NCBI GenBank assembly: GCA_043798435.1
Contig: JAZDOR010000084.1
Location: 1 to 16,708, forward strand
Length of the DNA: 16,708 nucleotides
Reading direction: 5' to 3'
Source: JAGUXG01 sp043798435
Lineage (GTDB): Bacteria > UBA9089 > UBA9088 > JAGUXG01
Positions within the stretch are counted from its first letter, which is position 1; every line of letters begins with the position of its first letter. Below are positions 1 to 6,946 of this stretch, piece by piece. The notes under the pieces are model-generated. The model was not told where the DNA came from and ran no database searches. It saw only the letters and a program-made list of their open reading frames with translations. Position numbers and translations under genes: made by a program.

Positions 1-122
1 ATCCTTTTGAAGGCATAACCAAATCCACCACGAAAGGTTGAGCCTGAATAAGGAGAAAGTTCTATCTCATCTTCTGCTAAAAGCTCCAACCTGTATATGC
101 CTACATTAAAATTGTAAAGCAC
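1..122 (-). CDS. cas6: Cas6-like CRISPR RAMP endoribonuclease, 5' end only
   Basis: Reading leftward from a GTG at 122, about 40 codons are visible before the window ends. The translation runs IYRLELLAEDEIELSPYSG followed by STFRGGFGYAFKR. This matches the N-terminal strand and the 'PPYxGSTLRGGFGxAFKR' element of Cas6 proteins that process CRISPR precursor RNA. The family call comes from recalled consensus, not a search. The start is uncertain: a GGAGGA lies about 12 bases before the GTG. An ATG with a better Shine-Dalgarno (AGGAGGGG) lies upstream near 150 but in another frame, where it is stopped after nine codons. A start-proximal frameshift is therefore possible. No CRISPR array or other cas gene is visible here, so any locus would continue to the left. 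Confidence 0.6.
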   Translation of the reverse strand, partial: MLYNFNVGIYRLELLAEDEIELSPYSGSTFRGGFGYAFKR

Positions 123-208
123 AATTACTCTAAATCCTCCAATCTTTTTGACATAATCTTCCCCTCCTGACCAATGACTTCTCTTCTTTCCCTAATGACT
201 ATTTTTTC

Positions 209-2656
209 TTACAACTCCCCCCAGTTCTTGCCGCTGGATATGTTGACAATAAGTGGAACCTTCAGTTTAACCACATTCTGCATAGAATCTATAATTATGG
301 GTGAAACCTCTGCAAGATGATTCTCCTGGACCTCAAAGATGAGCTCATCGTGCACCTGGAGGAGCATCTTGGCGGAAGGAGGAAGGTTTTTGGCTATCTC
401 AAGCATCGCCTTTTTTATCAGGTCAGCCGCAGAGCCTTGAATAGGCATATTGACAGCCACCCTCTCTCCGAACTCCTTTTCCTTTCTGTTCTTGCTGAAG
501 AGCTCAGGGAGTAGCCTTTTTCTCTTCCACATCGTCTCTGCATAGCCTTTCTCTTTGGCTAAAGCCTTTGTCTCCTCGATATACCTTGCTACACCCTTGT
601 AAAGATTAAAGTATCTTTCAATCATCTCTTTTGCATCCCGCGGGGAGACACCTATCTCCTTGGCTAAACCATAGGAGCCCATTCCATAGACTATCCCAAA
701 GTTGACTGCCTTTGCCTGGCGTCGCATTGCTTGAGTGACAAAAACAGGGTCTATGTTGTATATCCTTGCGGCTGTGTCCGTGTGGATGTCCTCTTCTTTT
801 AGAAACGATTCTATCAAAAGCTCATCGGATGAAAGGTGGGCAAGAATCCTTAGCTCTATCTGGGAATAGTCGCAAGAGAGGAGGAGGTATCCTTCTTGAG
901 CCACAAAAGCCTTTCTTATACCCTTTCCAAGGTCAGACCTTATGGGAATATTCTGGAGGTTTGGATTACTTGAAGAAAGCCTTCCTGTGGCTGTTATTGT
1001 CTGGTTGAAGGATGTATGAACCCTACCACTTGCATCTATCAGCGGCAAGAGTCCATCAATATAGGTGGATTTCAGCTTTGCCAACTCTCTATATTCTAAA
1101 AGAAGTCTGGGTAATGGATGGAGGTTGCTTAAAGTTGTTAAAACGCCCTCATCCGTGGAATACCCTGTCTTTATCTGTTTTACAGGGGGAAGCCCCAACT
1201 TTTCAAATAGAATGACTGAAAGCTGTTTTGGAGAATTAAGGTTGAATGGTTCTCCTGCTGTTTCATAAATCTCCTTTGAGAGGGATGTTATTTTGACCTC
1301 AAGCTCTTTGCTGAAAGATGCGAGATGCTCTTTATCCACACTTATTCCCGCAATCTCCATATCTGCCAAAACCTTGATAAGCGGCATCTCTATCTCATAA
1401 AACAGGTCAATCAAATCCTCGTCCTTCATTCTTTGTTCTAACCTTTCCTTCAGCAAAAATATGGTCTTTGGGGAAGGGTCTTGCGATGGGAGATACCTCA
1501 TTATTATATTTTCTAAGCTATGCTTGGAGCCTGGGGCAAGTAGATACGAGGCTACCTGAACATCAAAGAGCTTCCCAGAAAGGTTTATATTCTGCGAAAG
1601 GAGGCTTTTCAGGTTATGTCCATACTTCTGTATCTTCTCATCAGAAAGGATATGGGTTATCTTTTCTATATCAGAGAGAGGAAGGCTGTAATTCTCTTTT
1701 CCATCAGAAAGGAGCAGACAATCTTCCTTTTGAATGATAGATATAGCCTCTCCTTTAAGTTCAGAAAAGGCGGAATATGAGGTAGCTTCTTCCCTCTTTA
1801 ATCCAAACTCCTTTATCAGAGATCCAAATTCATGCCTTAAAAAGATAGAAAGGAGTTTTTGTCCATCTAGCTCTTTTACTTCAATCTCCTCTAATCCAAT
1901 CTCAAGAGGGATGTTAGAAGAAAGAAGAACAAGTTTTCTTTTTGTCGCCACATCGTTCTTTGCCTCTTTCAAAGCAGAGACAATCCTTGGATTTCCAATT
2001 CTTTCTATATTTTCTAAAATGCTATCTAAGTTTCCAAACCTGTTAATAAGCTCAATAGCCGCTTTTGGACCCACCCCTTTTATCCCTGGCAGATTGTCTG
2101 AGGCATCCCCAACAATAGTCAGGTAGTCCGCAAGGGTCTCTGGATAAACCCCAAACCTCTCTTTCACCGCCTCTCTCGTATAAACAACCTTCTCAAGAGC
2201 CCCTTTTTTAGGCGAGGATACCCTTACCTTTTCATCAACCAACTGCAAGATGTCCTTGTCCTGGGTGACAATCACTATCTCATCCATATCTTCCTTGAAC
2301 CTTGTGGAAAGGGTAGCAATAATGTCATCAGCCTCAAACCCGGGGACGGCAACAGAAAGGACTCCTAAGGCTGGTATTATCTCAAATATTGCCTGCATCT
2401 GTCCCCTCATCCCCTCAGGCATCCTCTGCCTTTGAGCCTTATATTCTGGAAAGATTTCGTGTCTAAAGGTTTTGGCAGGGGAATCAAAGCAGACAACAAG
2501 GTGTGTCGGCTTTTCTTCCTTGAGTATTGCGGAAAGCATCCTTATAAATCCATAAATGGCATTCGTAGGCATACCCTTGCTGTTGGATAGAGAAGGTATG
2601 GCATAAAAGGCACGGTATGCCATTGAGTGGCCGTCAATGAGGTATAGTGTTTTCAT
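209..2656 (-). CDS. polA: DNA polymerase I (3'-5' exonuclease motif absent)
   Basis: An 815-residue family A DNA polymerase that fills gaps and removes RNA primers. The N-terminal 5' nuclease domain (about 1-285) starts with YLIDGHSMAYRAF and includes GFEADDIIATL and the helix-hairpin-helix LPGIKGVGPKAA. The middle domain (about 300-430) lacks the DxE acidic motif needed for proofreading; SIIQKEDCLLLSD stands at that place, although FDVQVASYLLAPG is still recognisable. The polymerase domain has motif A DYSQIELR (D596), motif B RRQAKAVNFGIVYG (645-658) and motif C HDE (769-771). The length resembles Taq polymerase rather than the longer proofreading enzymes. The ATG is preceded by AT-rich sequence without a Shine-Dalgarno, only 9 bases after the stop of the nuclease gene. 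A partial second copy lies at 9030-9472. Confidence 0.97.
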   Translation of the reverse strand: MKTLYLIDGHSMAYRAFYAIPSLSNSKGMPTNAIYGFIRMLSAILKEEKPTHLVVCFDSPAKTFRHEIFPEYKAQRQRMPEGMRGQMQAIFEIIPALGVLSVAVPGFEADDIIATLSTRFKEDMDEIVIVTQDKDILQLVDEKVRVSSPKKGALEKVVYTREAVKERFGVYPETLADYLTIVGDASDNLPGIKGVGPKAAIELINRFGNLDSILENIERIGNPRIVSALKEAKNDVATKRKLVLLSSNIPLEIGLEEIEVKELDGQKLLSIFLRHEFGSLIKEFGLKREEATSYSAFSELKGEAISIIQKEDCLLLSDGKENYSLPLSDIEKITHILSDEKIQKYGHNLKSLLSQNINLSGKLFDVQVASYLLAPGSKHSLENIIMRYLPSQDPSPKTIFLLKERLEQRMKDEDLIDLFYEIEMPLIKVLADMEIAGISVDKEHLASFSKELEVKITSLSKEIYETAGEPFNLNSPKQLSVILFEKLGLPPVKQIKTGYSTDEGVLTTLSNLHPLPRLLLEYRELAKLKSTYIDGLLPLIDASGRVHTSFNQTITATGRLSSSNPNLQNIPIRSDLGKGIRKAFVAQEGYLLLSCDYSQIELRILAHLSSDELLIESFLKEEDIHTDTAARIYNIDPVFVTQAMRRQAKAVNFGIVYGMGSYGLAKEIGVSPRDAKEMIERYFNLYKGVARYIEETKALAKEKGYAETMWKRKRLLPELFSKNRKEKEFGERVAVNMPIQGSAADLIKKAMLEIAKNLPPSAKMLLQVHDELIFEVQENHLAEVSPIIIDSMQNVVKLKVPLIVNISSGKNWGEL

Positions 2657-2665
2657 TATTATTTA

Positions 2666-3445
2666 TTATTTTTGCTGTATCTGCACACTTCGCTCTTCGC
2701 GTCGCTTCTGTTTCTCTGTCTCGAACTCGATGTACCGCCGGAACCACTCTGTCCAACACTTTTGGCCAGAGTAAGGCATATACGTGTAGCGGTTCGGAAA
2801 TACCTCAATCCACCACGTCCAGTCTGCCCGAAGAACACCGTACTCCAGAAAGAACGGGTGCAAGGTTCCGTCGCCATAGATGGGTCGTGAGAACACAAAT
2901 GTTCCTGGGTTCTTCTGGGCGTATATTTCCATTGCTCGGAATTTTTTGCCCAGATCGCTCCATCCCCGGTTGATAGCTCGCCGTTGCGCAAAAATTCCGT
3001 TATCGATATGCCCACCGAGAGAATGAGCGATGTAGTGCCCCTTGTCGAACGGATATTTATGTACCGACTCGCCGAACTCGCGAATGATGCTGTGGCCATG
3101 CCATTGTAATCGTTTGTCATCACGGTTCTCGGCGGTGGGGGTCGAGAAACCATGGACGACGACGATACGAGTGTCATCGCGATGCATCACCCACCAACGA
3201 TCTCTTTTGACTGAATCAAGCGTGTGATCTACCACATAAACGAAGGTTCCCCACTCGTAAAAGATACCATCTCCGTCGTTATCGTAGCCAAGATCTTCTA
3301 ACCTTTTAACATACATAGCGAACCACTCGGATTGCATAATTGCCCGACACTTAGCGAACTCCTCAGCTGTCCGATTCGGTACGACTTCTTCCAGCAGGTG
3401 CTGGTAGTTAATGGTCGGGATGAGATGACGATCATCGTCCGTCAT
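2666..3445 (-). CDS. DNA/RNA non-specific (His-Me finger) endonuclease, putative defence or toxin effector
   Basis: From the ATG at 3445 the product has 259 residues. Residues 134-145 read DKGHYIAHSLGG, followed by IFAQRRAINRGWSDLG (151-166). This resembles the DRGH...N...W..LE active-site layout of the DNA/RNA non-specific endonucleases (NucA/EndoG fold). H137 is the likely general base and N159 the likely metal ligand. The usual 'LE' glutamate is replaced by G166. No signal peptide is evident, so it probably acts in the cytoplasm. The chosen ATG has AAAAGGT about 10 bases upstream. A TTG at 3508, immediately after the Abi stop, would add 21 residues, but its Shine-Dalgarno is too close. It lies directly downstream of an abortive-infection gene, which suggests a paired effector; that is inference. 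Confidence 0.72.
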   Translation of the reverse strand: MTDDDRHLIPTINYQHLLEEVVPNRTAEEFAKCRAIMQSEWFAMYVKRLEDLGYDNDGDGIFYEWGTFVYVVDHTLDSVKRDRWWVMHRDDTRIVVVHGFSTPTAENRDDKRLQWHGHSIIREFGESVHKYPFDKGHYIAHSLGGHIDNGIFAQRRAINRGWSDLGKKFRAMEIYAQKNPGTFVFSRPIYGDGTLHPFFLEYGVLRADWTWWIEVFPNRYTYMPYSGQKCWTEWFRRYIEFETEKQKRREERSVQIQQK

Positions 3446-3508
3446 GGATATAGTACCTTTTGGAGTAATTTTGTCATATGACCACCTCTGGATAATTGAA
3501 AAAATCAA

Positions 3509-4411
3509 TCACCTTCTTTCTTCATGAGTTTCAATTAAAAATACTGCTAATGTTGATGCCGCGCCTACAGATAGTTTTGCATGTCGTGGACCTAACCCCT
3601 TGGTAGTAACATCTTTACCATGTCCAGTCCCATATTTATTTCTTAATTCTGCGATGCCATTCGTTATTGTGGATAGATTACTTAGCAATTTCTTAATGGT
3701 GTCAGAAGCCTTAGCACTATCTGGAATATCGTCTGGGGTAAGTTTAAGTTCCTTTGCTGTTAGTTTAACCAATTGAGGTAAATCAGGATTACCTTCAATA
3801 GGGATGTTATGTTCCTTTAATATTGTTTTACAGATTGTTTCAATAAGTTCTTTTGAAGTACCGATAGCTAAACCAGGATCTTCGTATATAGAGGACTCCA
3901 TCCTTGTTATCTGGCGAGCAACATAACTGGAATCTCCCTCAGCAAACCGTTCCTTTAAAGATGAAATTGGAACTTGTGTTTTAAGCTGAATTTGCCGTGC
4001 CACAAAAACAGGTCGTCCAGCTATTTTTGTCCGTTCAACAATCTCATAACCGTTATTTTGTAGCAGATGGTTATAGTTTTGTCGTAGTCTTTCTACATCC
4101 TCTATGTTAGAACGAACAACAGGATGTATTGTTTCACAAAGAAACCTTAGAAATAGTTCATCGTCACAATGCAACAAATTGAATCTATGGTCATTAAATA
4201 CCCAATCGTTTTTCCAGTCATCCGGATTATTAACTCTATGTTGCCAAATATCGCCATATGCATCATTGCATCGGTAGTCTTCCGACGGAAGAGACTGAAG
4301 ATCAAATATTCTTGATAGAAAATCTGCTTCTTCAAGATGTCCTGCCCAACTTATGTTTTCGACTAGCAGTGAGTCAAAAATATCGCGGCGGGTGGCCTCA
4401 GATATTTTCAT
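3509..4411 (-). CDS. Abortive infection protein, AbiJ_NTD3 plus Abi_C domains
   Basis: A 300-residue protein. Residues 2-140 resemble the AbiJ_NTD3 domain: RRDIFDSL, GHLEEADFLSRIFDLQSLPS, DIWQHRVNNPDDW, DWVFNDHRFNLL and IHPVVRS. Residues about 220-297 resemble the abortive-infection C-terminal domain (Abi_C): LRNKYGTGHG (256-265) and GPRHAKLSVGAASTLAVFLIET. R257 and H264 form an RX6H pattern like the catalytic motif of HEPN ribonucleases, so RNA cleavage on phage infection is a reasonable inference. The ATG has a strong AAAGGAG about 7 bases upstream. The gene follows an attC-like hairpin and is followed by the nuclease gene, with no comparable hairpin between them. Its base composition is more AT-rich than either neighbour, which suggests independent acquisition. 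Confidence 0.82.
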   Translation of the reverse strand: MKISEATRRDIFDSLLVENISWAGHLEEADFLSRIFDLQSLPSEDYRCNDAYGDIWQHRVNNPDDWKNDWVFNDHRFNLLHCDDELFLRFLCETIHPVVRSNIEDVERLRQNYNHLLQNNGYEIVERTKIAGRPVFVARQIQLKTQVPISSLKERFAEGDSSYVARQITRMESSIYEDPGLAIGTSKELIETICKTILKEHNIPIEGNPDLPQLVKLTAKELKLTPDDIPDSAKASDTIKKLLSNLSTITNGIAELRNKYGTGHGKDVTTKGLGPRHAKLSVGAASTLAVFLIETHEERR

Positions 4412-4444
4412 TTTCAGCTCCTTTACTCAAGAATTTATCGATAA

Positions 4445-4511
4445 GGTATAACGGCTCGGGGATAAACTGCAGGTGTCGAAGGCGACCGTCTGCTTCATCC
4501 CCTTGTTAGCC
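4445..4511 (-). other. Candidate integron attC-like recombination site
   Basis: On the minus strand this reads TAAC, then GGGGAT, GCAG, a GTCG/CGAC core, CTGC, ATCCCC and GTTA. In plus coordinates the pairs are 4449-4452 with 4505-4508, 4458-4463 with 4497-4502, 4469-4472 with 4490-4493, and 4475-4478 with 4483-4486. Unequal unpaired spacers separate them (5 versus 2 and 5 versus 3 bases), as in attC sites. The outer boxes GGCTAAC and GTTATAC each match the RYYYAAC/GTTRRRY cores with one mismatch. The site directly follows a gene whose stop codon lies inside it, as in many cassettes. No T-run follows, which argues against an intrinsic terminator. No integrase gene is present in the window. 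Confidence 0.5.
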
Positions 4512-6720
4512 AAGCTTGCACACCGTGTTCATGGACTGTCCTGAGCATAGTCCGCAGTTCCTCTTCAATGTTGACCCAAGCATCATCACTGTTTGGCCAT
4601 TTCTCGACCGGCTGAGCACCTATAGGTAATGCCTGAAATTCCGCAAAAGCCGAATTCTTGTAGGATATGGGGCGAACAATTATGGGGATAATGATAGCTT
4701 CCCCCCTCTTGTACCGGTCAATTGCGGTTGGAAACTCGACATCAGTTATAAAGGTGGAATAGATGAGATCGGGACTGACAAGAAAAACGATGATGTCTGC
4801 ATTTTCAAGCTCCGACCTAATCTCAGCCTCCCATTTTTGCCCCGGCTCAATGTGCCGATCCGTCCAGAGTTCCAAGACACCCTCACGCTTCAACAAAGAC
4901 AGCACCTTTTGCAGCCTTTCTATATGTCGCTGGTCTTCATGAGAATAGCTGACAAACAGACGGAGCTTCTTGGTTGCTACTTCCTCATGTTTAGACACTG
5001 CAAGAGACGCATCGCAAAGTAGGTTGAGCGGAATCGCCAGACGAATAGCCTTGTTGGTGTCGAGATTAGTTTGCTTATTAGAGATTTCCAATGGCAGGTG
5101 CTCAAGTAGGCGTTGAAGTCCCAAGAAACCACTCGCATTCTCTGAACAGAGTTGGGCGAGACCCAGAAAGTAACCTGGTGTCTCCTGTGAATAGCGAGAC
5201 TTGAATGTACTCGGCATAACATTCTGGTACCAAAGCCGCCGGCAATGTTCTCTCAACGCACGCATTAGTCCGGTCCTCCAGAACAGAAGGTTCTTTTTTG
5301 CCTCGTTCATGATCATAGCTGGAAATCCCTTGTCTTTTACTCCATCAGAAGCAATATTTGAATATTCAAAACAGAGTAAATGGAAAAGGTCATCCCATTC
5401 GGTAACGGCATCTATCGCAGTTTCGAAATCGATGTCTCTAACGCTCATCTTAATCATTGCGACGATTTCATCAGTTGACATTGTCAGTAGATCAGCCACC
5501 AATTTCTTCTCAGTAGCAGAGGTTTGCCAAATACGGTTCTTCAGATGGGCGTCACGGAATGGAACATGAGATTCTGCCTCAAGTTCCCGACCCAGCTCGA
5601 GTGTATCTACAAGAGAAGCTTCCCAAGTGGTTGAATCTATTCGCGGGAAATAGGGACGTACTTCGGACAAAGCAGCTCGCAACTTGGTTGCATATGGATA
5701 AGATTTGCGTGGAGGAAATACGCGATCCGCCATCGTCCGGAATTCAATGAGTGCGTCGTATGAATCTCTGAGAAGAACTGTCGCAACCCTTGAAACTGCA
5801 TCGTTATGTTCTGCACCCCTCCTTTGGGATGCCGATAGCTCAGACATCACATCGAATAGAGTATGTCCCTGAATCCTCTGAATCCGAAGACCTTTACCAC
5901 GGAGGTTCTCAAGAGGACCACGAATTTCTCCTGGCCGAAAATGACGAAGCTCTTGTCTAAGTGAATGACCCAAACTAAGCCACCGCGTTTCAGCTTCAGT
6001 ACTCTCAGGATTGAAGCAGATCTTGCATACTTCATCATTTGCCAGTCGGGACTCTTCAGTTCCGTCGTGGTCAAGATTAGAAGACAGAATTGCGTTTCCT
6101 TTGTAAAGGCTCGGCCAAAGTGGACTTTCACTGGGTATATCTTTTGCCGAAAGCCAACATGTACTGGGTTTGTAGGAGATAGAATCGAAGTACTTGATGA
6201 ACGAAAGCACAAGATCTGGTTCTTGAGAATGCAAGAACTCTACTGATCGGGTGGAGTCGTCGTGCCCCGTACCGGATCCATACGGTCTTAAGAGAACTCG
6301 ATCCGATCCAACAATACCTATATTCCAAATCAGGTCTTCTTTGTGGAAGCCAACCATTAACGAATTGGGATCATGGCGTAGTTTCGCGATCTCCATCAAC
6401 GCAATGGCAAATTGACGTACCTGACTTCGAACTCGCCAAATCTTCCAAGAACGCGCGACTTCTTTGTCCATACGAGAAAGGAACGGCGAATCATCCATGC
6501 TAGCCAGAAGAATTCTAATTGTCGGAATACGAGTTGATCGAAGAAGGCAAGTAAACTGACTGTCTGCTGCCGCGGGGTTGTCCAATATTGAAATCACGCT
6601 TGTGCGGAAACGTCGAGGACCACCGAGACGCATGAGACAGATCTCTGTGGCGGCTTCGTGACCTTCTGTGAGAAGCCTCATGAGTTCCTCGTCGGCGTCC
6701 TGTTTGTCTCTTTCAATCAT
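4495..6720 (-). CDS. TIR-domain protein with a possible APH/kinase-like N-terminal region
   Basis: From the ATG at 6720 (AAAGGTGAT upstream) the product has 741 residues; a GTG at 6729 would add three. In the 744-residue numbering, 588-735 is a bacterial TIR domain: LRLFVSYSHEDQ, LWTDRHIEPGQKWEAEI, ADIIVFLVSPDLIYSTF, and E665 where the NAD-hydrolase glutamate is expected. TIR domains commonly cleave or convert NAD in antiphage defence. The larger N-terminal part is unfamiliar but contains RIQGHTLFDV (about 285), FRDAHLKNRIW (391-401), RDIDFETA (431-438) and EWDDLFHLLCFE (444-455). These recall the HxDxxxxN catalytic loop, the DFE metal motif and the following helix of aminoglycoside-phosphotransferase-like kinases. 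The kinase reading is tentative because the loop-to-DFE distance is long. No membrane segment is evident. Confidence 0.8.
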   Translation of the reverse strand: MIERDKQDADEELMRLLTEGHEAATEICLMRLGGPRRFRTSVISILDNPAAADSQFTCLLRSTRIPTIRILLASMDDSPFLSRMDKEVARSWKIWRVRSQVRQFAIALMEIAKLRHDPNSLMVGFHKEDLIWNIGIVGSDRVLLRPYGSGTGHDDSTRSVEFLHSQEPDLVLSFIKYFDSISYKPSTCWLSAKDIPSESPLWPSLYKGNAILSSNLDHDGTEESRLANDEVCKICFNPESTEAETRWLSLGHSLRQELRHFRPGEIRGPLENLRGKGLRIQRIQGHTLFDVMSELSASQRRGAEHNDAVSRVATVLLRDSYDALIEFRTMADRVFPPRKSYPYATKLRAALSEVRPYFPRIDSTTWEASLVDTLELGRELEAESHVPFRDAHLKNRIWQTSATEKKLVADLLTMSTDEIVAMIKMSVRDIDFETAIDAVTEWDDLFHLLCFEYSNIASDGVKDKGFPAMIMNEAKKNLLFWRTGLMRALREHCRRLWYQNVMPSTFKSRYSQETPGYFLGLAQLCSENASGFLGLQRLLEHLPLEISNKQTNLDTNKAIRLAIPLNLLCDASLAVSKHEEVATKKLRLFVSYSHEDQRHIERLQKVLSLLKREGVLELWTDRHIEPGQKWEAEIRSELENADIIVFLVSPDLIYSTFITDVEFPTAIDRYKRGEAIIIPIIVRPISYKNSAFAEFQALPIGAQPVEKWPNSDDAWVNIEEELRTMLRTVHEHGVQAWLTRG

Positions 6721-6745
6721 AATTATCACCTTTATTTAACAATAA

Positions 6746-6850
6746 AGTTTAGCGGCGGCGGGGATGATTAGCACTAAATTTTGTAAGCAGAACAAACTTT
6801 GGTTAACCTCAAAACCTTGAAGCAGTTAGCCCCCACCGTCCGTTGCAATA
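6746..6850 (-). other. Weak attC-like imperfect inverted repeat
   Basis: The arms at 6748-6763 (tttagcggcggcgggg) and about 6830-6845 (cccccaccgtccgttg) pair imperfectly through CGG-CGG-GGGG. The intervening sequence has smaller complementary pieces. It lies about 100 bases downstream of the ATPase stop and just upstream of the TIR gene, where a cassette attC would be expected. On the minus strand its end reads GCTAAAC, one base from the GTTRRRY core. The pairing is much poorer than at 4445-4511. Confidence 0.22.
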
Positions 6851-6946
6851 ATTGGTCAAACATTTAGCGGTAACTGTCTCCTATTCTCTTTATTCTCTTA
6901 AAATATAAGGAATATAATTCTGAGGTATAGGCTTTTCATTTTCAGC

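Noticed and set aside
1734..2126. A 130-codon plus-strand ORF opposite polA
   Set aside because: It is antisense to the well-conserved 5' nuclease coding region of polA and has no family resemblance or Shine-Dalgarno.
2659..3177. A 172-codon minus-strand ORF overlapping the nuclease gene
   Set aside because: It is a shadow frame; the translation is low-complexity Ser/Arg-rich and the overlapping frame has recognisable nuclease motifs.
4445..4511. Intrinsic transcription terminator for the TIR gene
   Set aside because: The hairpin is long with mismatched spacers and has no T-run after it on the minus strand; attC-like geometry fits better.
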